A DNA stretch of 41,743 bases from Corallococcus sicarius (GTDB lineage: Bacteria > Myxococcota > Myxococcia > Myxococcales > Myxococcaceae): positions 1-41,743 of the forward strand of contig NZ_RAWG01000059.1 in the NCBI RefSeq assembly GCF_003611735.1, read 5' to 3'. Position 1 is the stretch's first letter. Each line of letters starts with the position of its first letter. Shown here one piece after another: positions 1-8,218 of the stretch. Both the position numbers and the translations under genes were made by a program. The notes under the pieces were generated by a model. It ran no database searches. It saw nothing but the letters and a program-made list of their open reading frames with translations, and was not told where the DNA came from.

Positions 1-69
1 CGGTTGCGCCGCTGGCACCGTCAGGTCCCCCGCCGTCCCGTCCCCACCCTTCACCTGTCGTGATGCCAT
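1..69 (-). CDS. Possible 5' end of a divergent gene (partial, unidentified)
   Basis: Read on the minus strand, an ATG at 69-67 opens a frame that stays open to the window edge (begins MASRQVKGGDGTAG). A GGTGGGAG purine tract lies 6 bases upstream. An in-frame ATG at 75-73 is possible but sits directly against that tract. Only 23 codons are visible, so no family can be named. If real, the gene diverges from hutU and shares the interval 70-312 as promoter space. It could also be chance open frame, which is common at this GC content. Confidence 0.35.
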   Translation of the reverse strand, partial: MASRQVKGGDGTAGDLTVPAAQP

Positions 70-312
70 GGCCATCTCCCACCGCTTCGAGCGCGCGGGA
101 CTCTACCGCGCTCCTGCCTTCCCGACAGGCCAGGACTGCCCCAGCCTCTCTCCAGACACAGGCCTGCTGACGCAAAGCGTCTATCCGGTCCCTGGCGCCT
201 TGGAGCAAGGGGGCATGGCCTGCACGGCATGTCCCCGCGACCCGGAGGGTTCGGTTAGGGTGCCCCCGCCCGGGCGCCCTTCCTCGCGCCCTCTTTTCCA
301 GGAGTCTTCCGC
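70..312. other. Intergenic region upstream of hutU
   Basis: No convincing gene is visible in this stretch. It contains a short perfect inverted repeat GACGC-AAA-GCGTC (169-181) that could be an operator, and a GC-rich hairpin-prone segment near 258-281. The hutU Shine-Dalgarno AGGAG lies at 300-304. No confident -35/-10 pair was found. The palindrome does not resemble the HutC operator described in enterics and pseudomonads, so hut regulation here is unknown. Confidence 0.4.
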
Positions 313-1968
313 ATGTCCCGCATCATCCGCGCCTCTCGCGGCACCACGCTCTCCTGCAAGGGCTGGGTGCAGGAGGCCGCGCTCCGGATGCTGATGAACA
401 ACCTCGATCCGGAGGTGGCCGAGCAGCCTGGGGACCTGGTCGTCTATGGCGGCACCGGCAAGGCCGCCCGGGACTGGCCCTCGTTCGACCGCATCGTCTC
501 CAGCCTCCAGAGCCTCACCGACGACGAGACGCTGCTCGTCCAGTCCGGCAAGCCCGTGGGCATCCTTCGCACGCACCCGGACGCGCCGCGAGTCCTCATC
601 GCCAACTCCAACCTCGTGGGCCACTGGGCCAACTGGGAGCACTTCCACGAGCTGGAGAAGAAGGGCCTGATGATGTACGGCCAGATGACGGCCGGCTCGT
701 GGATCTACATCGGCACGCAGGGCATCCTGCAGGGCACCTACGAGACCTTCGCCGCCGCGGGCCGCTTCCACTTCGGCAACGAGGACCTGGCCGGCCGGCT
801 CATCCTCTCCGGCGGTCTGGGCGGCATGGGCGGCGCGCAGCCCCTGGCCGCCACGATGAACAACGCCGTGTTCCTGGGCGTGGAGATCGACCCGCACCGC
901 GCCCAGCGCCGCGTGGAGACACGCTACCTGGACGTGGTGGCGAAGGACATCGACGAGGCCCTGGCCATGGCCAAGGACGCGCAAGCCAAGCGCGTGGGCC
1001 GCAGCATCGCCATCATCGGCAACGCGGCGTCGGTGTTCCGGGAGCTGTACAAGCGCGGCATCAAGCCGGACCTCGTGACGGACCAGACGAGCGCGCATGA
1101 TCCGCTCAACGGCTACATCCCCACGGACCTGTCGCTGGAGGCCGCGGCGGAGCTGCGCAAGCGCGACCCCGAGGGCTACGTGCGGCGCGCGCGCGAGTCG
1201 ATGATCATGCACGTGCAGGCGATGAACGACTTCCAGGCCGCCGGCAGCCACGTGTTCGACTACGGCAACAACCTGCGCGGCCAGGCGAAGGTGGGCGGCA
1301 TGCAGAACGCCTTCGAGTTCCCCGGCTTCGTGCCCGCGTACATCCGCCCGCTCTTCTGCGAGGGCATGGGCCCCTTCCGCTGGGTGGCGCTGTCGGGAGA
1401 CCCGGAGGACATCCGCCGCACGGACCGCGCGGTGCGCGAGCTGTTCCCGCACAAGGCGACGCTCAACCGCTGGCTGGACATGGCGCAGGAGCGCGTGGCG
1501 TTCCAGGGTCTGCCCGCGCGCATCTGCTGGCTGGGCTACGGCGAGCGCGCCAAGGCGGGGCTCGCCTTCAACGAGCTGGTCCGCAAGGGCGAGGTGAAGG
1601 CGCCCATCGTGATTGGCCGCGACCACCTGGACTGCGGCAGCGTGGCGTCGCCCAACCGCGAGACGGAGGCCATGAAGGACGGCTCCGACGCGGTGGCGGA
1701 CTGGCCCATCCTGAACGCGCTGGTGAACGCGGTGAACGGCGCCTCGTGGGTGTCGTTCCACCACGGCGGCGGCGTGGGCATGGGCTACTCGCTGCACGCG
1801 GGCCAGGTCATCGTCGCGGACGGCACGCCGGAGGCCGCGCGCCGCATCGAGCGCGTGCTCACGTCCGACCCGGCCATGGGCGTGCTGCGCCACGCGGACG
1901 CCGGCTACACGGAGGCCACCGACGTCGCGAAGGAGCGGGGCGTGCGCATCCCGGGCATCACCGCCTAG
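313..1968 (+). CDS. hutU: Urocanate hydratase (urocanase)
   Basis: Urocanase converts urocanate to 4-imidazolone-5-propionate, the second step of histidine degradation, using tightly bound NAD+ as an electrophile. The 551-residue length is normal for the family. Diagnostic segments are seen: the N-terminal [20 protein letters not shown], the glycine-rich [17 protein letters not shown] nucleotide-binding region (about residues 170-186), GRDHLDCGS containing the conserved cysteine, and the C-terminal [12 protein letters not shown]. The ATG has AGGAG 8 bases upstream. The gene ends 1 base before the next start, so the three plus-strand genes 313-3979 look like one transcript. hutH (histidine ammonia-lyase) is not in the window. 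The identification is very secure. Confidence 0.98.
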   Translation: MSRIIRASRGTTLSCKGWVQEAALRMLMNNLDPEVAEQPGDLVVYGGTGKAARDWPSFDRIVSSLQSLTDDETLLVQSGKPVGILRTHPDAPRVLIANSNLVGHWANWEHFHELEKKGLMMYGQMTAGSWIYIGTQGILQGTYETFAAAGRFHFGNEDLAGRLILSGGLGGMGGAQPLAATMNNAVFLGVEIDPHRAQRRVETRYLDVVAKDIDEALAMAKDAQAKRVGRSIAIIGNAASVFRELYKRGIKPDLVTDQTSAHDPLNGYIPTDLSLEAAAELRKRDPEGYVRRARESMIMHVQAMNDFQAAGSHVFDYGNNLRGQAKVGGMQNAFEFPGFVPAYIRPLFCEGMGPFRWVALSGDPEDIRRTDRAVRELFPHKATLNRWLDMAQERVAFQGLPARICWLGYGERAKAGLAFNELVRKGEVKAPIVIGRDHLDCGSVASPNRETEAMKDGSDAVADWPILNALVNAVNGASWVSFHHGGGVGMGYSLHAGQVIVADGTPEAARRIERVLTSDPAMGVLRHADAGYTEATDVAKERGVRIPGITA

Positions 1969-1969
1969 A

Positions 1970-2698
1970 GTGCGCCGGATGCGAAGCCGGGTCCGCGCGG
2001 TCGTGATGACAGGGATGTTGGGTGTGCTCGCGGGCTGCACGCCCACCACCGCCGGGCCCATGGTGATGCGCATGGGCCCGGGCCTCCCCGACGAGCGCTT
2101 CTACCAGGTCGGCTTCCGCACCGGCCCGCGCCTCAGCGCCCCGCAGCTCTCGGACCGCGGAGAGCAGGACCCCTTCCAGGGCGACGCGAAGCCGCTGCGC
2201 AGCGAACAGTGGGGCATCTCCTACGACGCCGCGCTGACGGTGCCGCTGGCGGAGCGGCTGTCCCTGCATGCCGGATTGCAGGGCGAGTTCTTCCTCGTGC
2301 CGGTGCCGGGCTACGGCCTCTACACCGGCCTGTCGTACTACGTCGGCTCGCAGCAGCTGGGGCTGGCGCCGGCCATCGCGGTGCGGGGCGCGTCGGACTT
2401 CGGCCTGGGGGATACGGACAGCACGAGCAGCCTGTTCGGCGTGGAGGGCACCTGTGCCTTCACCGTGCAGCCGGAGGCCGGGATGTCGCTGGGGATTGTT
2501 CCGTTCCTCGGCGTGCACCAGTCCCTGGTGAACCCGGGTTCGCAGGAGACGGCCGTGTATTACGGCGCCGTCGTCGCGGCGCAGATCTCCCTGGGTGAAG
2601 GCAAGTCGAAGCTGGAGCTGTCCGGCGGTTACGGCCGCGCGCACACGGGCGGCGCGAGCTGGAACGTGCCGGTCGCCGGCGTGCGCGGAGGACGTTGA
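1970..2698 (+). CDS. Outer-membrane-type lipoprotein within the hut operon
   Basis: This 242-residue protein is of unknown function. The N-terminus is a lipoprotein signal peptide: a basic start, a hydrophobic stretch, then LAGC as lipobox with cysteine near residue 21-24. The rest is rich in alternating polar/hydrophobic segments with many Gly, Tyr and Ser residues and ends in a strand-like region, resembling small outer-membrane beta-barrel or surface proteins. I cannot assign a family. The start is either GTG 1970 (1 base after the hutU stop) or ATG 1979; both keep the signal. It sits between hutU and hutI with gaps of 1 and 3 bases, so it is almost certainly co-transcribed with histidine catabolism. 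A role in sensing or taking up histidine/urocanate is inference only. Confidence 0.75.
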   Translation: MRRMRSRVRAVVMTGMLGVLAGCTPTTAGPMVMRMGPGLPDERFYQVGFRTGPRLSAPQLSDRGEQDPFQGDAKPLRSEQWGISYDAALTVPLAERLSLHAGLQGEFFLVPVPGYGLYTGLSYYVGSQQLGLAPAIAVRGASDFGLGDTDSTSSLFGVEGTCAFTVQPEAGMSLGIVPFLGVHQSLVNPGSQETAVYYGAVVAAQISLGEGKSKLELSGGYGRAHTGGASWNVPVAGVRGGR

Positions 2699-2701
2699 GC
2701 C

Positions 2702-3979
2702 ATGGATGCCTTGAACGAACCTTTCGACCTGTGGGTGCGCAACACCTCCGAGGTGCTCACCGTGGAGGGCACGCACCGCGAGCCCGCCGAGGTGGCCCTC
2801 ACCCCGCGCGTTGGGGCCTGCGTGGGCGTGCGCAAGGGCCGCGTAGCCTTCGTCGGCCGTGAAGCGGACCTGCCTCCCGGTGCGCTCACGGACGCGACGG
2901 AGATCATCGACGCCGAGGGCGGCTTCGTGGGCCCGGGCTTCGTGGATCCGCACACGCACCTGATCTTCGCGGGCGAGCGCTCCACCGAGTTCGACCTGCG
3001 CAACCAGGGCGCCACGTACCTGGAGATCGCCAAGGCGGGAGGCGGCATCGTCAACACGGTGAGCGCCACGCGCGCGGCGAGCGAGGAGGAGCTGGCCCGG
3101 CTCGCCCTGCCCCGCATGGAGCGGCTGCTCGCGCAGGGCGTGACGACGGCGGAGGTGAAGAGCGGCTACGGCCTGTCGCTGGAGCACGAGCTCAAGATGC
3201 TGCGCGCGGTGCGCCGGCTGGGCGCGCTGTCACCGCTGGAGCTGGTGCCCACGCTGCTGTGCGCGCACGCGGTGCCCCCGGAGTACCAGGGCCGGCGCGG
3301 CGAGTACCTGGACCTGTGCATCAACGAAATCCTGCCCGCCGTGGCGCGGGAGGGGCTGGCGCGCTTCTGCGACGTCTTCACCGAGGACAGCGCCTTCACC
3401 GTGGACGAGTCACGCCGCCTGCTCCTCGCCGCGAAGGCGCTGGGCCTGACGCCGCGCCTGCACGCGGATCAGCTCACCGCGTGTGGAGCCTCCGCGCTCG
3501 CCGCCGAGGTGGGCGCCTCCAGCGCGGACCACCTGGAGCAGGTGACGGACGAGGGCATCCGCGCGCTCGCCGCCGCGAACGTCACCGCCGTGCTCGTGCC
3601 CACCTCCACCCTCTTCCTGCGCATGCGCCCCTACGCGCCCGGCCGGAAGCTGCGCGACGCGGGCGTCAACATTGCTTTGGGCTCCAACGTGAACCCCGGT
3701 TCTTCCATGACGGAAAACCTGGCGCTGGTGCTGGGGCTCGCCTGCCTGGAGAACGGCCTGACGGCCGCTGAAGCCTATTGGGCTGCCACGCGAGGGGCGG
3801 CGCAATGCTTGGGGTTGCAACGGCAGGGGCGACTGGCCGTGGGTGATACAGGCGACCTGGTGGTGTTCGGCTGTCGCAGCTACCGGCATCTGCCTTATCA
3901 TCTGGGTATCAGCCACGCGCGAGTGGTGGTGAAGGGTGGGCAGGTGGTGTTTCGCGCGCGGATGGATTGCTGTCCCTGA
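2702..3979 (+). CDS. hutI: Imidazolonepropionase
   Basis: This metal-dependent amidohydrolase opens 4-imidazolone-5-propionate to N-formimino-L-glutamate, the third step of histidine degradation. The 425 residues match family length. Motifs seen: the metal-binding PHTHLIFAGER (about residues 83-93), GGGI and VKSGYGL in the middle, HADQLT, and the C-terminal NPGSSMTENLALV. The ATG at 2702 is preceded by GGAGGA at 2687-2692, within the end of the lipoprotein gene. It is the last gene of the hut transcript; an 87-base gap separates it from the next plus-strand gene. The identification is secure. Confidence 0.98.
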   Translation: MDALNEPFDLWVRNTSEVLTVEGTHREPAEVALTPRVGACVGVRKGRVAFVGREADLPPGALTDATEIIDAEGGFVGPGFVDPHTHLIFAGERSTEFDLRNQGATYLEIAKAGGGIVNTVSATRAASEEELARLALPRMERLLAQGVTTAEVKSGYGLSLEHELKMLRAVRRLGALSPLELVPTLLCAHAVPPEYQGRRGEYLDLCINEILPAVAREGLARFCDVFTEDSAFTVDESRRLLLAAKALGLTPRLHADQLTACGASALAAEVGASSADHLEQVTDEGIRALAAANVTAVLVPTSTLFLRMRPYAPGRKLRDAGVNIALGSNVNPGSSMTENLALVLGLACLENGLTAAEAYWAATRGAAQCLGLQRQGRLAVGDTGDLVVFGCRSYRHLPYHLGISHARVVVKGGQVVFRARMDCCP

Positions 3980-4066
3980 GTGCGGGCCGCTGAACAACCG
4001 GCATCGTCCGAGGGGGCAAGTGGAACTTCCCTCGTGGGCCGGCCGTTGTAGAGAGCAGCTGCCACC

Positions 4067-4942
4067 ATGTGCCGATTATTTGGATTCAGATCCGCGGTTC
4101 CCGCTGCCGTCCACACTGCCTTGGTGACGGAGAGGAATTCCCTCCTCATCCAGTCGCGTGAGCACAAGGACGGTTGGGGCATCGCCTCGTACGGTCCGGA
4201 GACCTCGCCGCTCGTCGCGCACGGCGTGGGGCCCGCGCACTGCGACCCCGACTTCGAGCGCGTGTCGAGCCAGGTCGCCGCGCGCACCGTCGTCGCGCAC
4301 ATCCGGCAGGCGAGCGTGGGCGCGGTGGAGATCCGCAACTCCCACCCGTTCCACCACGGCCGCTGGTCCTTCGTGCACAACGGCACGCTGCGCGAGTTCG
4401 CGCAGCACAAGGCCTCCGTGGAAGCGCTCATCCACCCGGAGCTGCGCGTCAACATCAAGGGCACGACGGACAGCGAGCGTTGCTTCTACCTGTTCCTGAC
4501 GCGGCTCGCGGAGCGGGGCCCGCTGGACGGACAGGTGCCCGTGGAGGCGATGGCGCAGGCGCTCTCGGAGACGATGACGCTCGTGTCCGCGATGACGGAC
4601 GTGCCGGGAAGCCGCGAGCCCAAGGAGCGCTCCGCGATGAACTTCCTCGTCACGGACGGCGAAGCGATGGTGGCCACGCGCCGCAACCGCACGCTCTTCA
4701 TCTCCTCCGGCCTGGGCGGCTGCCCCGAAGCACTGCGCGCGCCGCATACGGGCGTGCCGCTCCAGCAGTTCCTCATCGCCAGCGAATCGCTGTGTGGTGG
4801 GCCCCACTGGGTGGCCGTGGACGAGGAGGACGTGGTGGGCGTGGACTCGCGGCTCGTCTTCCACCGCTGGAAGGTGCAGACGCTGGCGGACGGCGTGCTG
4901 AACAAGCACCCGCCGACGCTCCAGCACGGCAGCGTGACCTGA
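4067..4942 (+). CDS. Class II glutamine amidotransferase (YafJ/EgtC-like)
   Basis: This is an Ntn-hydrolase glutaminase domain of 291 residues starting MCRLFGFRS. Cys2 becomes the N-terminal nucleophile after Met removal. Conserved amidotransferase features follow: the HIRQAS segment (about residues 79-84), HPF and HNGTL near 97-108, and GTTDSE near 130. There is no fused acceptor domain, so it either hydrolyses glutamine for a partner or acts on gamma-glutamyl compounds, as EgtC does. No ergothioneine genes are nearby, so the substrate is unknown. It may follow hutI on the same transcript or have its own promoter in 3980-4066. A hairpin with a T-run at 4943-4962 ends it. Confidence 0.9.
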   Translation: MCRLFGFRSAVPAAVHTALVTERNSLLIQSREHKDGWGIASYGPETSPLVAHGVGPAHCDPDFERVSSQVAARTVVAHIRQASVGAVEIRNSHPFHHGRWSFVHNGTLREFAQHKASVEALIHPELRVNIKGTTDSERCFYLFLTRLAERGPLDGQVPVEAMAQALSETMTLVSAMTDVPGSREPKERSAMNFLVTDGEAMVATRRNRTLFISSGLGGCPEALRAPHTGVPLQQFLIASESLCGGPHWVAVDEEDVVGVDSRLVFHRWKVQTLADGVLNKHPPTLQHGSVT

Positions 4943-4962
4943 CGGCGGACGCGCCGCTTTTT
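4943..4962 (+). terminator. Rho-independent terminator after the amidotransferase
   Basis: CGGCG-GACG-CGCCG (five-pair stem, four-base loop) is followed by CTTTTT. It starts at the base after the amidotransferase stop codon and abuts the convergent tsaE stop, separating the two opposing transcripts. Confidence 0.7.
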
Positions 4963-5438
4963 CAGCCGAGCCAGGCGTCGAGCAATGCCGCGGAGCGCGC
5001 GCCGAAGGCCTCCACCTCGAGGCTCCGCGCGTCCTCCCCTTCATGGCGCAGCGTGACGCGCAGGAAGTCGCGCGGCGCGGCCTGGGGGATGCGGTCCAAC
5101 CACTCCACCAGCATCGCGCGCCCTTCGCCTGGCAGGTCCATGAAGCCGGTGGCGTAGAGCTCTTCGTAGTCGGCCAGGCGGTACAGGTCCGCGTGGTACA
5201 GCGGGATGCGGCCGTCGTACGGGTACACGATGGCGAAGGTGGGGCTCGCGACCTCCGAGCTCGCCACGCCCGCCCCTTCCGCCACGCCGCGCACCAGGTG
5301 CGTCTTGCCCGCGCCCAGGTCGCCCACGAGCCCCACGAAGTCCCCGGGCTCCAGCAGTTGCCCCAGCTTCACGCCCAGCCGGTGCGTCTCCTCCGGGGAC
5401 GGTGACACGAGCCGCCGCGTGCGCGTGGGCTCGCTCAT
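4962..5438 (-). CDS. tsaE: tRNA threonylcarbamoyladenosine biosynthesis ATPase TsaE
   Basis: TsaE is the small P-loop ATPase that works with TsaB and TsaD to make t6A37 on ANN-decoding tRNAs. The 158-residue protein has Walker A GDLGAGKT at residues 39-46, followed by the family signature SPTFAIVYPY and HADLYRL. The chosen ATG (5438-5436) overlaps the nnr stop as ATGA, which argues for translational coupling and against the longer upstream open frame. It is the last gene of the pdxJ-acpS-nnr-tsaE operon. The nnr/tsaE pairing occurs in other bacteria too. Confidence 0.95.
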   Translation of the reverse strand: MSEPTRTRRLVSPSPEETHRLGVKLGQLLEPGDFVGLVGDLGAGKTHLVRGVAEGAGVASSEVASPTFAIVYPYDGRIPLYHADLYRLADYEELYATGFMDLPGEGRAMLVEWLDRIPQAAPRDFLRVTLRHEGEDARSLEVEAFGARSAALLDAWLG

Positions 5439-6967
5439 CGTCCCCACCGCACCCAGACTGAACCCAGGCCCTTGAGCAGGTCCGTGGCGATGAGGCCCAT
5501 CAGGCCCCGCCGCTCCGCCGCCAGGTCGCCCGCGAGCCCGTGCGCATACACGGCCGTCCACGCGGCCTGAGGCAGCGGGAGGGCCTGCGCCAGCAGCGCG
5601 CCGCACACGCCCGACAGCACGTCGCCCGTGCCCCCGGTGGCCATGCCCGGGTTGCCCGTGGGGTTGATGAACACGCGCCCCCCGGCCTCCGCGATGAGCG
5701 TGCGCGAGCCCTTCAGCACCACCGTGACATGGAGCGCTGCGGCGAGCTGCCGGGCCATGCCCACGCGGTGCAGCTGCACCTCCTTCGTGGGCTTCCCCGT
5801 CAGCCGCGCCATCTCGCCCGGGTGGGGCGTGAGCACCACGGGGCCCTTCGCCCGCCGGAGCACGGACAGGTCCTCCGCCACCGCGTTGAGCGCGTCCGCG
5901 TCCAGCACCGCGGGCACGTCCACCGCCGCGAGCAGGTCGCCGATGAGCGCGCCCGTCTCCGGTCCCCGGGGGATGCCCGGACCCATCACCAGCGCATCCT
6001 TGCCCTCCAGCGCGGCCTTGAGCGCCTCCAGGTCGCCCTTCCCCAGCGGCCCGTCACCGGGCAGCGCAAGGCCCATGATCTCCGGCGCGTGCGCCATCAC
6101 CGCCGGCAGCGCCTCCGCGCGCGTGGCCACCGTGACGAGCCCCGCGCCGCTGCGCAGCGCCGCCAGGGCCACCATCGCCGCCGCGCCCGTCTTGCCCGGG
6201 CTGCCCGCCACCACCAGCACGTGGCCGTAGGTGCCCTTGTGCGAATCCGCGCGGCGCACCGGCAGCGCTTCGCGCGCGTCCTTCTCCTCCACCCGGAACA
6301 GCTCCGGCCCGGACACCACCCGCGAGGCCTCACCGCCCAGGGCGATGTCCACGCGCCGCACGTCCCCGCACAGCGACGCGCCGGGCTCCAGCTCGTGCGC
6401 GGGCTTCAGGAACCCGAAGGCCACCGTGACGTCCGCCTCCACGCACGGCGTGAAGGGCTCCGCGGTGTCGCTCTGCAACCCCGACGGCACGTCCGCCGCC
6501 ACCACCTTCGCCCCCGCGCGCCGCCACCGCGCCATGGTGCCAATGGCATCCGCGAAGGCCCCCTCCGGCGCGCGGCGCAGGCCGGTGCCGAAGAGGGCGT
6601 CCACCACCACGTCGCCCGGGCCCGGCTCCGGCAGCACTTCAAAGGCGCGGGGCGACTCACCGAAGCCCTCCAGCGCCGTCAGGTTGCGCTTCGCCTCCGG
6701 AGTGGTTTTCGCGGTGTCCCCCACCAGCGACACCACCACGCGCGCGCCGCCTTCCAACAGGAAGCGCGCGGCGACGAGCCCGTCCCCGCCGTTGTTGCCC
6801 GGCCCGCACAGCACCGTGAAGCGCGCCCCCGGGGCCGCGACGCTGCGGGCGGCCTCCGCGAGCGCGCGGCCTGCGTTCTCCATCAACAGGCCGGAGGGCA
6901 TGCCGTGACGTTCCTGGGCGGCCGCTTCGGCTTCACGCATCTGGACGGCGGTGAGCACGCGCTGCAT
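5435..6967 (-). CDS. nnr: Bifunctional NAD(P)HX epimerase / ADP-dependent NAD(P)HX dehydratase
   Basis: This is a metabolite-repair enzyme that restores hydrated NADH/NADPH. The 510 residues show the normal fusion. The N-terminal epimerase domain (about 1-215) contains NNGGDGLVAARFL and VVDALFGTGL. The C-terminal dehydratase domain (about 225-505) has a ribokinase-like fold with KGTYGHVLVVAGS, LTPHPGEMARL and NPGMATGGTGDVLSG. Transcription continues into tsaE through an ATGA overlap; acpS lies just upstream (14-base gap). The assignment is strong. Confidence 0.96.
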   Translation of the reverse strand: MQRVLTAVQMREAEAAAQERHGMPSGLLMENAGRALAEAARSVAAPGARFTVLCGPGNNGGDGLVAARFLLEGGARVVVSLVGDTAKTTPEAKRNLTALEGFGESPRAFEVLPEPGPGDVVVDALFGTGLRRAPEGAFADAIGTMARWRRAGAKVVAADVPSGLQSDTAEPFTPCVEADVTVAFGFLKPAHELEPGASLCGDVRRVDIALGGEASRVVSGPELFRVEEKDAREALPVRRADSHKGTYGHVLVVAGSPGKTGAAAMVALAALRSGAGLVTVATRAEALPAVMAHAPEIMGLALPGDGPLGKGDLEALKAALEGKDALVMGPGIPRGPETGALIGDLLAAVDVPAVLDADALNAVAEDLSVLRRAKGPVVLTPHPGEMARLTGKPTKEVQLHRVGMARQLAAALHVTVVLKGSRTLIAEAGGRVFINPTGNPGMATGGTGDVLSGVCGALLAQALPLPQAAWTAVYAHGLAGDLAAERRGLMGLIATDLLKGLGSVWVRWGR

Positions 6968-6981
6968 GGCTTCAACCCTCC

Positions 6982-7356
6982 CTACTTCGTCTGGAGCACC
7001 ACCGTGGCCGCGGCCACGCCCGCATCATGCGTGAGCGCGAGCATCGCGTCCCACCCCCGCGCTTCCATCACCTCAAGGGCCACGCCGGAGAGCACGAAGC
7101 GCGGCGGGCCCCCGTCGCGCACCACCTCCATGTCCCGCCAGCGGACCCCGGGCGGCACACCCAGCGCCTTCACCAGCGCCTCCTTCGCCGCGAACCTCGC
7201 CGCGAAGGCACTGGCCGCGTCGGCGCGGGGAGCGCAGTAGGCGCGCTCGCCGTCGGTGTACACACGCGCGAGGAAGGCGTCCCGGCGCGGGCCGTCGAGG
7301 ATGCGCTGGATGCGCTCGATGGAGCAGAGGTCCAACCCCAGGCCGACGATGGGCAT
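6982..7356 (-). CDS. acpS: Holo-[acyl-carrier-protein] synthase
   Basis: AcpS transfers the 4'-phosphopantetheine arm from CoA to the serine of apo-ACP. The 124-residue length is typical. The two magnesium-binding acidic residues are visible: Asp9 in GLGLDL and Glu59 in ARFAAKEALVKALG. The start ATG 7356-7354 (MPIVGLG) lies 5 bases after the pdxJ stop; the longer open frame upstream overlaps pdxJ and is not credible. The pdxJ-acpS order is widely conserved in proteobacteria. Confidence 0.96.
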   Translation of the reverse strand: MPIVGLGLDLCSIERIQRILDGPRRDAFLARVYTDGERAYCAPRADAASAFAARFAAKEALVKALGVPPGVRWRDMEVVRDGGPPRFVLSGVALEVMEARGWDAMLALTHDAGVAAATVVLQTK

Positions 7357-7361
7357 GCCGG

Positions 7362-8087
7362 CTACCCCGCGTCGCGCATCAGGTCCAACATCTCCCGCAC
7401 CGCGCGCTCGAAGCCCACGAGCACCGCGCGCCCGACGATGGCGTGCCCGATGTTGAGCTCGTCGATCTCCTGGATGCGCGCGATGGCCTGCACGTTGTCG
7501 TAGTTGAGCCCGTGGCCCGCCGCGACGCCCATGCCCAGCTTGGCGCTCGCCTTCGCCGCGTCCACGATGCGCGCCAGCTCCCGCGCGCGCTCCTTGTCGT
7601 TGCGCGCCTCGCAGTAGCGCCCCGTGTGCAGCTCCACCCGGTCCGCGTTCACCTTGTGCGACGCGCGCACCTGGTCCAGGTCCGGATCGATGAACAACGA
7701 GACGGCGATCTCCCCGTCCTTGAGGTTCTTGATGATCTTCGCGATGGATTCGCGCTGGCCCGCGACCTCCAGGCCGCCCTCGGTGGTGAGCTCCTCGCGC
7801 CGCTCGGGCACCAGGGTCACCACGTCCGGCTTGTACTCGTAGGCGATCTTCACCATCTCCGCGGTGGCGGCCATCTCCAGATTGAGGAGCGTCTGCACCG
7901 TGTCGCGGAGGATGCGCAGGTCCCGGTCCTGGATGTGGCGCCGGTCCTCGCGCAGGTGGATGGTGATCTGCCGCGCGCCCGCCAGCTCCGCGAGCGCCGC
8001 CGCCGTCACGGGATCCGGATACACGGTGCGCCGCGCCTGCCGCAGCGTCGCCACGTGATCCACGTTGACACCCAGTCGCTGTCCCAT
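7362..8087 (-). CDS. pdxJ: Pyridoxine 5'-phosphate synthase
   Basis: PdxJ condenses 1-deoxyxylulose 5-phosphate with 3-amino-2-oxopropyl phosphate, the last ring-forming step of DXP-dependent vitamin B6 synthesis. The 241 residues match the TIM-barrel family. Motifs seen: [15 protein letters not shown] at the N-terminus, HLREDRRHI (about 46-54), [24 protein letters not shown] and AGHGLNYDN. It is the first gene of the pdxJ-acpS-nnr-tsaE operon, with a candidate promoter at 8151-8180. Confidence 0.97.
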   Translation of the reverse strand: MGQRLGVNVDHVATLRQARRTVYPDPVTAAALAELAGARQITIHLREDRRHIQDRDLRILRDTVQTLLNLEMAATAEMVKIAYEYKPDVVTLVPERREELTTEGGLEVAGQRESIAKIIKNLKDGEIAVSLFIDPDLDQVRASHKVNADRVELHTGRYCEARNDKERARELARIVDAAKASAKLGMGVAAGHGLNYDNVQAIARIQEIDELNIGHAIVGRAVLVGFERAVREMLDLMRDAG

Positions 8088-8150
8088 CGACCCGCTCCTC
8101 TACCTGGCGCGCGGTGCGGGATTGTCCGGGGCCCGGGCACGCGCCGGCCC

Positions 8151-8180
8151 CTCTATTCGTGGCCGGCGTCCGGAAGTCAA
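8151..8180 (-). promoter_or_regulatory. Candidate promoter for pdxJ-acpS-nnr-tsaE
   Basis: On the minus strand TTGACT (8180-8175) is followed after 18 bases by ATAGAG (8156-8151), about 64 bases upstream of the pdxJ ATG. The -35 matches the housekeeping consensus at five of six positions and the -10 is moderate. It lies just past the glmM hairpin, a sensible place for a new transcript. Confidence 0.4.
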
Positions 8181-8205
8181 CCGTCCTGCTACGGGAGCAG
8201 GACGG
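8181..8205 (-). terminator. Terminator-like hairpin after glmM
   Basis: A perfect ten-pair stem CCGTCCTGCT / AGCAGGACGG with a five-base loop lies 14 bases beyond the glmM stop. It is followed on the minus strand only by a short T-containing tail, so it may be an imperfect intrinsic terminator or an RNA-stabilising 3' structure. Confidence 0.5.
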
Positions 8206-8218
8206 AAGGCACGGCTTG

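Noticed and set aside
181-2073. Long minus-strand open frame opposite hutU
   Set aside because: Low-complexity Ala/Arg/His-rich product without any family motif, fully antisense to a secure urocanase; typical shadow frame in high-GC DNA.
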